Of a stretch of 62,775 nucleotides of DNA, positions 1-7,649 are shown piece after piece. This DNA is from DASTBU01 sp035711845 (GTDB lineage Bacteria; Acidobacteriota; Vicinamibacteria; Vicinamibacterales; 2-12-FULL-66-21). Both the position numbers and the translations under genes were made by a program. Within the stretch, counting starts at the first letter, position 1. Each line of letters begins with the position of its first letter. The stretch spans positions 1 through 62,775 of the forward strand of contig DASTBU010000031.1 of NCBI GenBank assembly GCA_035711845.1. The letters are read 5' to 3'. The notes beneath the pieces are model-generated. The model ran no database searches. It saw only the letters and a program-made list of their open reading frames with translations, and was not told where the DNA came from.

Positions 1-1
1 G

Positions 2-1729
2 CGGACGCAGGCCGAGGCGCAATTCGCCGCGATCGCCCGCCAATTCTCCGAGCCGGTAGACGCCGCCTCGACGTCCGGCATCCTCCCGCTGCAGGAACTG
101 CTCGTGGGCGACGTGCGGCGTCCGCTGCAGGTCTTCGCAGCTGCGGCGGTGTTCGTGCTCCTGATCGCGTGCGGCAACGTTGCCAATCTGCTCCTGGCAC
201 GCGGCTCGGTACGGCAGCGGGAGATCGCGATTCGTTCCGCGCTGGGGGCAAGTCGCGGGCGCATGATCCGGCAGCTGCTGACCGAGAGTCTGCTCGTGTC
301 GCTTGCGGGCGCCGCCGGAGGACTCGCGCTCGCAGCGCGAGGTGTTCCGGCGATGATTGCGCTTGTGCCGGCGGACAGCATTCCGCGCGTCGATGAGATT
401 CACATCCACACCGGCGTGGCGGCATTCGCCATCGCGATTTCGGTAGCCGCCAGCGTCGTCTTCGGGATGGGGCCGGCGTTCCGGCTGACGCGTCGCGCCT
501 CCGTGTCGCTGGCGCCCGGCATGGGCCGGCACATGCCCGAGCAGGAGCGGCTCCGCAGCACGCTGGTGGTTGCGGAGATTGCGCTGGCGCTCGTGCTCCT
601 CACCGGCGCCGGGCTTCTGCTGCAGAGCTTCCTGCGGCTGCGCAGCATCGACACCGGCTTTCGTCCGCGAAACGTGATGACGATGACCGTGGATCTGCCG
701 CTCACGGTTTACTCGACAGCCGATCAGATGAAGACCTTTCACCAGGCGCTGCTCGAGCAGCTGTCGCGCGGGCAAGGTGTCGTGCAGACTGGAGCGGTGA
801 ACTGGCGCCCGCTCGGGACCATGCTGATCACGGGTGATTTCCAGGCGGCCGGCAGTCCAGTCTCCGAGGATGTCCGTGTCGTCAAGGGCGCGGTGAGCCC
901 GGGCTATTTCTCGACGATGGGGATACGGCTGTTGCGCGGGCGCGAGTTCACGTCGGACGACGACCGGTCCGGTCCCGGTGTGGCGATCGTCAGCCGGAGC
1001 GTTGCGCGTATGCTGGAGCCATCCGGCAATGCGATTGGCAGGCGTGTCGCGTTGAGCACTCCCGCCGGGCCGCAGGACTGGCTGGCTGTCGTGGGCGTCG
1101 TGGACGACATCAGGCAGGTGGGACCGGCCCAGGAGCCGCATCCGGCGATCTACCAGCCCTATCTGCAGGTGCAGCAGCCGGTCTTCCTGAGTCATATGAC
1201 GTTCGCCGTTCGCACAACCTCTGACCCGATGTCTGTCACGCCCGCATTGCGCGCTGCCCTGGGCGAGGTCGACCGAAATCAGCCGGCGGGCCCCATCGTC
1301 TTGATGGAGGACGTTCTGGCCGCCGCAACGGCGGAACCGCGATTCAACGCACGACTGCTCGGCACCTTCGCCCTGCTCGCCCTGCTGCTCGCCCTCGTCG
1401 GGACGTATGGCGTGCTGGCCTATGCCGTCGCGCAGCGCACGCACGAAATCGGTGTCCGCATGGCGCTCGGGGCTCAAGCACGTGCGCTGCGGTGGGCGGT
1501 GATTCGTCGTACGCTGCTGCTCAGCGGTGCCGGCGTGCTGCTGGGGACCGGTGGCGCACTGCTGTCCACGCGCCTCCTGAGCGCGCTTCTGTTCGACATC
1601 GAACCGACGGACCCGAAGACCTTTTCCCTGGTGGCGCTCCTCATTCTGTTGACGGCGCTGGCGTCGGGCTACGTGCCCGCACGGCGGGCGACGCGCGTCG
1701 ATCCGGTGCTGGCGCTCCGGCACGAATGA
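2..1729 (+). CDS. ADOP/MacB-type ABC transporter permease, 5'-truncated by window edge
   Basis: The open frame enters from the left edge, so the N-terminus is missing; about 575 residues remain. The visible part has the FtsX/MacB arrangement twice. Near the start is a transmembrane segment followed by the conserved N-V-A-N-L-L-L-A-R motif and the R-E-I-A-I-R-S-A-L-G-A cytoplasmic signature. Next come further helices, a MacB-like periplasmic domain (roughly residues 220-430), and a second FtsX block with H-E-I-G-V-R-M-A-L-G-A. The C-terminus ends with D-P-V-L-A-L-R-H-E, the usual tail of the family. Such proteins are permeases of MacB-like exporters, and this two-FtsX layout is very common in Acidobacteriota (ADOP). 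No ATPase gene is in the window. The family call is firm; the substrate is unknown. Confidence 0.93.
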   Translation, partial: RTQAEAQFAAIARQFSEPVDAASTSGILPLQELLVGDVRRPLQVFAAAAVFVLLIACGNVANLLLARGSVRQREIAIRSALGASRGRMIRQLLTESLLVSLAGAAGGLALAARGVPAMIALVPADSIPRVDEIHIHTGVAAFAIAISVAASVVFGMGPAFRLTRRASVSLAPGMGRHMPEQERLRSTLVVAEIALALVLLTGAGLLLQSFLRLRSIDTGFRPRNVMTMTVDLPLTVYSTADQMKTFHQALLEQLSRGQGVVQTGAVNWRPLGTMLITGDFQAAGSPVSEDVRVVKGAVSPGYFSTMGIRLLRGREFTSDDDRSGPGVAIVSRSVARMLEPSGNAIGRRVALSTPAGPQDWLAVVGVVDDIRQVGPAQEPHPAIYQPYLQVQQPVFLSHMTFAVRTTSDPMSVTPALRAALGEVDRNQPAGPIVLMEDVLAAATAEPRFNARLLGTFALLALLLALVGTYGVLAYAVAQRTHEIGVRMALGAQARALRWAVIRRTLLLSGAGVLLGTGGALLSTRLLSALLFDIEPTDPKTFSLVALLILLTALASGYVPARRATRVDPVLALRHE

Positions 1730-1811
1730 GAGTCCGTCCGTAGGTCTTTCGGCGCAACGCTTCAGCTCCAGGGACCGTCGCCGGTACGGGAGGGTGGCCG
1801 AGCTTTAAGGC

Positions 1812-1863
1812 TTGACAGAGCGCGCATCCGCGAATATATTCGCGCGTGGCGAAATTTTTCGCC
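1812..1863 (+). promoter_or_regulatory. Promoter with two palindromic operators for the BlaI/M56 pair
   Basis: A near-consensus sigma-70 promoter is visible: TTGACA at 1812-1817 and TATATT at 1835-1840 with a 17-bp spacer. A perfect 16-bp palindrome, CGCGAATATATTCGCG, spans 1829-1844 and covers the -10 box. A second, imperfect 16-bp palindrome, GGCGAAATTTTTCGCC, spans 1848-1863, with its centre 19 bp downstream. Both share GCGAA-N6-TTCGC. Repressor binding here would block RNA polymerase. Assignment to the BlaI-type repressor encoded immediately downstream is inference from position and from the known autoregulation of BlaI/MecI. Confidence 0.72.
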
Positions 1864-1883
1864 CTGCTGCCGCGACGTCGCCC

Positions 1884-2282
1884 ATGCCGAGGTTGACCCA
1901 CATCGATCTCACCCGCCGGGAAAGTCAGATCATGGAGATCCTCTACCGTCTCCGGCGCGCGACCGTCGAGGAGATCAGGGCCGAGCTGCCGGACGCGCCG
2001 GGTCCATCCAGTGTCCGCAAGCTGCTCGAGATCATGCTCGACCGCCGTCTGCTCGCCCGCGAGTACGATGGCCCACGCTACGTGTATTTCCCCGCCGTCA
2101 AGCCTGAAGACGCGAGCCGCTCCGCGCTGAAGCAGCTGGTGCGCACGTTCTTCGACAACTCACCCGAATCGGCGATGGCGGCGCTGCTCGACATGGCCTC
2201 GACGCCGCTGTCGGCCGCGGAGTACCGCCGTCTGAGGAATCTGCTGAAGCGAACCCGAGAACAGGGGGCGAGCGATGACTGA
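1884..2282 (+). CDS. BlaI/MecI/CopY-family transcriptional repressor
   Basis: A 132-residue protein with the BlaI winged-helix signature: L-T-R-R-E-S-Q-I-M-E-I-L near the N-terminus, then a recognition region (V-E-E-I-R-A-E-L) and the wing (R-Y-V-Y-F-P-A-V). The C-terminal part carries the dimerisation segment with L-K-Q-L-V-R-T-F-F. ATG 1884 was chosen because the protein then begins M-P-R-L-T-H-I-D-L-T, as is usual. An in-frame GTG/TTG extension upstream would read through the promoter palindromes. The stop overlaps the M56 gene start by 8 bp, so the two are translationally coupled. In this family the partner M56 protease inactivates the repressor upon a signal, derepressing both genes. The actual inducer is unknown and no beta-lactamase gene is nearby. 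Confidence 0.92.
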   Translation: MPRLTHIDLTRRESQIMEILYRLRRATVEEIRAELPDAPGPSSVRKLLEIMLDRRLLAREYDGPRYVYFPAVKPEDASRSALKQLVRTFFDNSPESAMAALLDMASTPLSAAEYRRLRNLLKRTREQGASDD

Positions 2283-4590
2283 GCTCTTTGCTGATTCCGC
2301 CGTGTCCGCCCTGGTTGCTGCCACGATCAAGGCCTCGGCCCTGCTGGGTTTCGCGACGGTCGTCCAGGCGATGCTGCATCGGCGCGCGTCGGCGGCGACC
2401 TGCCACCTCGTGTGGACGCTCGCAATCGGGAGCGTGCTCCTGCTGCCGCTTGCGTCCATCATGCTGCCGCGGTGGGCCGTGGTCGTTCCGACGCGGGCGA
2501 CGGCCGCCGAGGTTGCCGAGGCTCGCGCCGAAACACCCGTTCAGACGGCCAGTCCGCCGATGCCTTCTGGAGCCAGCGTCGAGCACGTGCCTGCCGCGGA
2601 GCAGGCCTTCGGCGTGCCCTGGTCGATTGCGATGGGCGTCGCGTACCTTGCCGGCGTGCTTGTGATGCTGATTCGTCTGGCGCGGCAACGGCTGGCCATG
2701 CGGCAGTTTGCGCGCGGGGCGACCGCCGTGAGCGACGCCCGGTGGACCTGCCTGCTCAGGGAGTGCGCCTGCCGCATGGGCGTCGTCCGTCCGCTGCGCC
2801 TGCTTCGAAGCCGCGTGCCGAGCGTTCCCCTGGCGTTTGGCATACGGCGTCCTTCGATCGTGGTACCGGACATGGCCGACACGTGGCCCGACGACAGGCG
2901 CAGGGCCGTCATCCTCCACGAACTTGCGCACGTGGCCCGGCACGACTGCCTGACGCAGACGGTCGCATCGGCCGCGTGCGCCATCTATTGGTTCCATCCG
3001 GCTGCATGGTGGGTCGCGCGGCGGATGCGGATCGAGCGGGAGCTCGCCTGCGACGATCGCGTGATCGCGGCGGGCACGCACGCCCGCGACTATGCACGCC
3101 ACCTGCTGGAGATCGCGTACTCACTGGGCCGCCACGGCGCTCCAGCCCTTGCGGTCAGCATGGCCCGTCCGCGTCAGCTCGAAGGCCGCCTCCTCGCCGC
3201 GGTCGATGACGCGCGCAACCGGAGCGTTCCGGACGTTCGCGTTCGCGCCGGCAGCGCGGCGATCGCGGCCGTGCTGTTGCTGCCGCTGGCTATGGCCGCG
3301 CCGGCCGGTGAAGCCGCGGGTGGGAACGACGAGCCTCGCGCCGTGCCGGCGGCCGCATCGGTCGTACGAGACGAACACCAGGTGCTGCCGCGTTATCACG
3401 AGACTGTGGAGGCACCGCTGAAGGAATCTGCGCGCCACGTGCTCTCCGCCGCGGCGGCCGTCGCGCAGGAGGCGCTGCCCGGGACGTGGGAAATCCGTCC
3501 GGCGAAGTCGGAAGGCACGGTCCGCCTGCGGCTGGTCGAGGTGAACTCCTCGTCGGAATCGAACATTCCCCTCGAGCGGCTGGAAGGGCTGACCGCCGCG
3601 CATCTGGCGGGCGAGGGCGGGCCGATTCAGTTTCGGCTTCGCCGGGACGCAGGCACGTTCACGTTCGAGGGCGTCCTGCGAAGGGGCGTCGGCGCCGGCA
3701 CGTTCTCGTTCACGCCCGATCCCGGCTTCCCGGCGGAGCTCCAGAAACGCGGCTTCGCGCGGCCCTCGGCACGGGAACAGTATCAGATGGCCAGGCACGA
3801 CGTCGGGTACGCCTTCGTGGATGAGTTGAACAATCAGGGATACGCGAAACCGCAGACGTCTGAGCTCGTGCGCGCAGGTCAGCACGGCGTGCACTTGACC
3901 TACCTGCGCGAGATGGGGACCCTCGGATATCGTCTCGGCTCGCTCGAACCGTTGATCGAGTTGAGGGACCACGGAGTGACGCCCACCTACATTCGTGAGC
4001 TTGCCGAACAGGGCTACAAGGGACTGCCCCACGATCATCTCCGCCGCGCGCGGGACCACGGCATCACACCCGAGTACGTGCGGGGCATGCGCGACGCGGG
4101 CCATTCGTCGGTGCCGATCGAGGAACTGATCAATGCCAGAGACCATGGCGTGACGCCAGAGTTCGTTCGTGCGCTGCGCGACGCCGGCCACGACAAGGTG
4201 CCGCTCGATCAGTTGATTCGAGTCCGGGATCACGGCGTGTCGCCCGAGTATGTGAGCCAGATGCGCGAGTTCGGGCACGCACTGACGCTTGACGAGCTCG
4301 TCCGGGCGCGCGATCACGGCGTCGACATTCCGTTCGTCCGCGACCTGGGCGCGCTCGGCTACGGCACGCTCTCCATGGACTCGCTCGTCCGGCTTCGCGA
4401 CCATGGGGTCACCCCCGAGTACGTCAAGGAACTGAAGACGCTCGGATACGACCGCCTGGCCCCTGATGATCTGGTGACGCTGCGCGATCACGGGCTGACG
4501 CCGGATCGCATTCGCGCCGCCAATGCCCGTGCAGGCGAGCGCCTCACGATCGACCGGCTGAAGTCCCTGGCCCGTGGCGGCACGCCATAG
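2275..4590 (+). CDS. M56-family (BlaR1-like) membrane metallopeptidase with C-terminal 29-residue repeats
   Basis: A 771-residue protein. Residues 1-350 form the BlaR1/M56 module: several membrane helices and the zinc motif H-E-L-A-H at residue 215, followed by the E-R-E-L-A-C-D-D segment with the third ligand. There is no penicillin-binding sensor domain. A variable region at about 360-500 is followed by roughly eight to nine tandem units of 29 residues, residues 500-765. Typical unit starts are D-H-G-V-T-P-E-Y-V and middles are L-R-D-A-G-H/Y. The protein probably senses an extracytoplasmic signal through the repeat tail and triggers cleavage of the coupled BlaI repressor. That wiring is inferred from the BlaR1 paradigm. 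The M56 assignment is firm and the role of the repeats is unknown. Confidence 0.9.
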   Translation: MTELFADSAVSALVAATIKASALLGFATVVQAMLHRRASAATCHLVWTLAIGSVLLLPLASIMLPRWAVVVPTRATAAEVAEARAETPVQTASPPMPSGASVEHVPAAEQAFGVPWSIAMGVAYLAGVLVMLIRLARQRLAMRQFARGATAVSDARWTCLLRECACRMGVVRPLRLLRSRVPSVPLAFGIRRPSIVVPDMADTWPDDRRRAVILHELAHVARHDCLTQTVASAACAIYWFHPAAWWVARRMRIERELACDDRVIAAGTHARDYARHLLEIAYSLGRHGAPALAVSMARPRQLEGRLLAAVDDARNRSVPDVRVRAGSAAIAAVLLLPLAMAAPAGEAAGGNDEPRAVPAAASVVRDEHQVLPRYHETVEAPLKESARHVLSAAAAVAQEALPGTWEIRPAKSEGTVRLRLVEVNSSSESNIPLERLEGLTAAHLAGEGGPIQFRLRRDAGTFTFEGVLRRGVGAGTFSFTPDPGFPAELQKRGFARPSAREQYQMARHDVGYAFVDELNNQGYAKPQTSELVRAGQHGVHLTYLREMGTLGYRLGSLEPLIELRDHGVTPTYIRELAEQGYKGLPHDHLRRARDHGITPEYVRGMRDAGHSSVPIEELINARDHGVTPEFVRALRDAGHDKVPLDQLIRVRDHGVSPEYVSQMREFGHALTLDELVRARDHGVDIPFVRDLGALGYGTLSMDSLVRLRDHGVTPEYVKELKTLGYDRLAPDDLVTLRDHGLTPDRIRAANARAGERLTIDRLKSLARGGTP
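3784..4560 (+). repeat. Protein-level tandem repeat region (29-aa units) in the M56 protein
   Basis: The DNA encodes about eight to nine consecutive 29-residue units, period 87 bp. Each has the pattern D/Q-H-G-V-x-P-x-Y/F-V/I-R-x-L/M-x-x-x-G-Y/H and a following L-x-x-L-x-R-x-R. The units are clearly homologous but diverged, so this is an old repeat domain and not a recent DNA-level expansion. The alternating helix-like hydrophobic spacing suggests a solenoid of short helical hairpins. Confidence 0.8.
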
Positions 4591-4746
4591 GGCGTCACTC
4601 CAGGCCCTGCATGTCACTTCGGGAACGTCGCTTCCATAAGTCGAAGAAGGCCCTTCGAGGGTGACGTGTCGTCCGTCAGCACCGCATGGTTGCTCAGGAT
4701 TGAGCGGGACAGCAACGAGGCGGGCTGAGGGCGAAGGCTGAGGGAG

Positions 4747-5265
4747 CTACTCGGCCCGCAGCGCAACGACGGGATCGACGCTGAGCGCACGAAGTGCGGG
4801 GACGAGGCACGCGAGGACACACGCGGCGGCGAGCGCGACAGGGCCGAGCAGCATCATCTCGAACGCCTGCTGCATGCCTGCAGGAAGGCGTCGCAGGAAG
4901 AACAATGCTTCGACGATCACCAGGAGGGCGCCTGCCCCCGCACAGACGAACACTCCCGGAAGCAGGACCGCTTCCACGTGCGGAGACTGCCTGCCTCTGG
5001 ACCATTCGTGAATCAACGGCATTCCCGATCCAATGCGTTGGGAAAGAACGAGACCTGCGGCAATCACCGCCGCCAGGAGAATCCCGTTCTGGAGCAGAGC
5101 CAGTGCGATGACCACAGGGATTGGGAGCGGCGTCGCGGTTCGGTCGACGGCAAGACTGCCAAGCAGATCGAACAGGTAGGGAAGGACTGCGACAACGCCA
5201 AGCATGCCTGCCGCGAGCAGCCTCACGAACACTGCGCCGTCGATGCGCTTCAACAGTCCGGCCAT
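4747..5265 (-). CDS. Chimeric membrane ORF: CPBP-like N-terminal part joined to an FtsX-permease tail
   Basis: A 172-residue membrane protein downstream of sdpI, 30 bp apart. Residues 1-135 look like the N-terminal helices that precede the catalytic domain in some CPBP (Abi/CAAX) intramembrane proteases, including P-L-P-I-P-V-V-I-A-L-A-L-L-Q-N and a G-M-P-L-I segment. No CPBP glutamate or histidine motifs follow. Instead the last 35 residues read like the terminal helix and tail of a MacB/ADOP permease, ending A-L-S-V-D-P-V-V-A-L-R-A-E. I read it as a deletion fusion or remnant of two genes. It may still be translated with sdpI. Function not assigned; the two-part similarity is my recognition from motifs and has not been searched. 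Confidence 0.5.
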   Translation of the reverse strand: MAGLLKRIDGAVFVRLLAAGMLGVVAVLPYLFDLLGSLAVDRTATPLPIPVVIALALLQNGILLAAVIAAGLVLSQRIGSGMPLIHEWSRGRQSPHVEAVLLPGVFVCAGAGALLVIVEALFFLRRLPAGMQQAFEMMLLGPVALAAACVLACLVPALRALSVDPVVALRAE

Positions 5266-5295
5266 TCTGTTCCCCGACTACGACAGGCGGTGCCC

Positions 5296-6003
5296 TTACA
5301 GCACGACGCCGGCCCTTCCAGTACCGTGCGGAGGATGGACGAGCACTGCGAAGGCGATCAGGCACGACAGCAGCAGTGTGGCCAGCAGGCCCAATAGGGC
5401 GTATCGCACCGCCACGAGCGCCAGCACGATCACCAGCACGCCTGACGCGACCAGCAGGCCGCCGAACACCCGATGCATGCGCGTCCAGAGAACCGGATCG
5501 TTCAGCGTGGCCCGCGTCCGTAAACCCATGACCGGGTTCGGCCGAAGGCGCGGCATGACGTTGCCCATCGCCGCGAGTCCGAGGCCGACCAGCAGCAGGA
5601 ACCCTCGCGCGATTGAGGGCGGTCCGTCCGCAGCGAGGCCGAGGAGCGTCAGGTGAAATGCCAGAACGAACCCGATGACAAGTGCAACCACGACGTCGTA
5701 GGTCGACCGGAAACGCGCGATCGCGTGAGGCTCGAGCGTGTCGGCAGGCGCCCAACCGCGGAACATTCCACTCAATCTGGCAAGGCCTGACGGCGACGCG
5801 GCCCACAGAAAGAAGAGCCACAAGGCGAGCGCAACGGTTGGCAGCCCGAACGCCAGCCATGCTCGTGGTCCCGACTCACCCTCGACCTCGAACGGGAGCA
5901 AGGGCCCGAGATCGAGCGTCGCGACGGCGGGCAGGCGCGGCAGCATCAGCACCGACAGAACGAACGTGATTGCGATCAACGCGGCGGGCAGCCATTTGCG
6001 CAT
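5296..6003 (-). CDS. SdpI-family membrane protein (DUF1648-like N-terminus)
   Basis: A 235-residue membrane protein with about six hydrophobic segments. The N-terminus has the L-P-x-L-P-A short loop typical of DUF1648. The C-terminal half carries the SdpI signature G-N-V-M-P-R-L-R-P-N-P-V-M-G-L-R-T, then W-T-R-M-H-R-V-F-G-G. SdpI proteins give immunity to the SDP killing factor in Bacillus; most homologues elsewhere are of unknown role. ATG 6003 is preceded by AGGAGGAACCG, a strong ribosome site. It follows an ArsR gene on the same strand, the classical sdpR-sdpI arrangement in which the membrane protein can sequester the repressor. Confidence 0.85.
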   Translation of the reverse strand: MRKWLPAALIAITFVLSVLMLPRLPAVATLDLGPLLPFEVEGESGPRAWLAFGLPTVALALWLFFLWAASPSGLARLSGMFRGWAPADTLEPHAIARFRSTYDVVVALVIGFVLAFHLTLLGLAADGPPSIARGFLLLVGLGLAAMGNVMPRLRPNPVMGLRTRATLNDPVLWTRMHRVFGGLLVASGVLVIVLALVAVRYALLGLLATLLLSCLIAFAVLVHPPHGTGRAGVVL

Positions 6004-6295
6004 CGGTTCCTCCTACGCCGGCCCACTCCAGAATGTGCGCGACGAGCTCCTGCATGACCGTCGCGTTCAATTCGTAGATGACGCTCGTACCGTCTTTTTC
6101 AGCGACGATCAGGTTCGCGGACCGCAGTACGGCCAAGTGCCGCGAGATCGTGGCCCAGGCGGTGCTGAAGTGCGCGGCGATTTCACCCGACGGCCGCGGC
6201 CGATCCCGGAGCAGCCGCAGGATCTCCCTCCGCGTCGGGTCGGCCAGCGCCCGAAACACCGCGTTCGCCACCGGCATCGCGCGCTTGTTAGCCAT
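5876..6295 (-). CDS. ArsR/SdpR-family transcriptional regulator, C-terminus overlapping sdpI
   Basis: About 139 residues from ATG 6295. The winged helix is clear: F-R-A-L-A-D-P-T-R-R-E-I-L-R-L-L, then T-A-W-A-T-I-S-R-H-L-A-V-L-R in the recognition helix and a wing with V-I-Y-E-L. There are no metal-binding cysteines, so it belongs to the metal-independent SdpR-like group. The domain ends near L-E-W-A-G, but the frame continues about 45 residues, 128 bp into sdpI, with a low-complexity Arg/Ala tail. A TAG sits in the adjacent frame directly before the sdpI ribosome site, so a one-base indel (real or a sequencing error) may have caused the long overlap. Probable autorepressor of this operon. 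Confidence 0.85.
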   Translation of the reverse strand: MANKRAMPVANAVFRALADPTRREILRLLRDRPRPSGEIAAHFSTAWATISRHLAVLRSANLIVAEKDGTSVIYELNATVMQELVAHILEWAGVGGTDAQMAARRVDRNHVRSVGADAAAPARRRDARSRALAPVRGRG

Positions 6296-6336
6296 TGGTC
6301 TAATTATATTGTTGGCTAAATAGTAAAGCTTGTCAA
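6288..6336 (-). promoter_or_regulatory. Promoter/operator of the ArsR-sdpI operon, probably leaderless
   Basis: Reading the minus strand, TTGACA lies at 6336-6331 and TATAAT at 6308-6303, a wide 22-bp spacing. A 17-bp spacing gives the weaker AACAAT. TATAAT is only 7 bases from ATG 6295 and there is no Shine-Dalgarno sequence, which fits a leaderless mRNA. The perfect 7-bp inverted repeat TTAGCCA (6288-6294) / TGGCTAA (6313-6319) flanks the -10 and the start codon, a plausible site for the ArsR product. Confidence 0.6.
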
Positions 6337-6506
6337 GTTCGATGTGTCTCGCAAGAGGAACCTCGCCTCCTCGCCTTGACAACCGCCAGGAACGGTCCTA
6401 TGGTCGCCGTCGGTTTATTCGCGGCGCCGCCCGTGATCGAGCGAATGGACGTGCTCGGGGCGAAGATTCCAGGATGCGCCACAGTCATGGCTCGGCGGAG
6501 GTTCGA

Positions 6507-7507
6507 ATGGTTGGCGTGACCGGGACAGAACACCCGAACATTCTGCATCGCGTCGGCAACACGTCCTTGCTGCCTTTGCGGAACATCCTGCCAGCCAGCG
6601 GCGCCCGCATCGTGCTGAACTCGAGAGTGAGAACCCCACGGGCAGCATGAAGGATCGGATGGCGCTGGCGATGATCGAAGCGGCGAAGGCGGACGGACGC
6701 CTCCCCGCCGGCGGACACGTTGTCGAATACACCGGCGGCAGCACGGGCGTCTCCCTGTCCCTGGTGTGCGCCGTGAAAGGACATCCCCTGCACATCGTGA
6801 GCTCGGATGCCTTCTCCCGCGAGAAGCTCGATCACATGCAGATCCTCGGGGCCACACTCCAGATCGTGCACAGCGACAGTGGCCGAATGACGGAGAAGCT
6901 GACGCGGGACATGATCGAAGCGGCTCGGGTGATCGCGGAGACGACCGGCGCGTTCTGGACCGATCAGATGAAGAATACCGACCAGATTGCGGCCTATCAC
7001 ACCCTGGCGGAAGAGATCTGGACGCAGACAGACGGGCACGTCGATGGCTTCGTGCAGAGCGTCGGGACGGCGGCGTCGCTTCGCGGCATCGGCGAAGGCT
7101 TACGCCGCCACAACGAACGGGTGCAGGTCGTCGCCGTGGAGCCGTCCGAGTCGCCGGTCCTGTCGGGCGGACCAGGCGCCCACAGGATCGACGGCGTCGG
7201 CGCGGGCTTCGTAGTGCCCCTGTGGGAGTCGGGGCTGGCCGATCGGATCGAACAGGTCTCCACTGAGGACGCCATGACGATGGCCATGCGGTTGGCGCGT
7301 GAGGAAGGCGTGTTCGCGGGATCGTCCACGGGTGCCGATGTCGTCGCCGCGCTGCGGGTGGCCGAGCAACTGGGCCCCGGCGCCACGGTGGTCACCGTGA
7401 TGTGCGACACGGGCATGAAGTATCTCAAGACGTTTGGAAGCGCGCTCGGCAGGGGCATCGCTGCCCATGACGTTCGAGGCGTCAGAGAGCAGCGATCCCC
7501 TCCGTGA
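6507..7507 (+). pseudogene. Cysteine synthase/PLP-dependent beta-synthase-like gene with N-terminal frameshift
   Basis: ATG 6507 (ribosome site GGCGGAGG) opens M-V-G-V-T-G-T-E-H-P-N-I-L, then R-V-G-N-T-S-L-L-P-L, the usual start of O-acetylserine sulfhydrylase-family enzymes. After I-V-L at about 6619 the frame is lost and stops at 6650. Restoring one base after 6619 gives K-L-E-S-E-N-P-T-G-S-M-K-D-R-M, the family's PLP-lysine motif, and the frame then runs intact from 6647 to 7507. Later motifs are present: G-G-S-T-G for phosphate binding, Q-S-V-G-T-A-A-S-L-R-G and V-F-A-G-S-S-T-G. The break falls just before the catalytic lysine, so neither piece alone should make a normal enzyme unless recoding occurs or the base is a sequencing error. 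Confidence 0.82.
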
Positions 7508-7649
7508 GAGAGCAAGCCCCGCATTCGGTGGGAGCTCTGCTGAACGACCTCAATGAAAGAATCCGAATCCCTAACCCAATCGTTACCCCTCACTCATGAC
7601 CCCCTGGCGTTGGCCCGCTACCCTGGGCGCGTCAGCTCAAAGGACGGTC

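Noticed and set aside
6490..6515. tRNA T-arm-like GGTTCGAAT
   Set aside because: No acceptor, D or anticodon arm can be drawn around it; it lies over the ribosome site of the cysteine-synthase-like gene.
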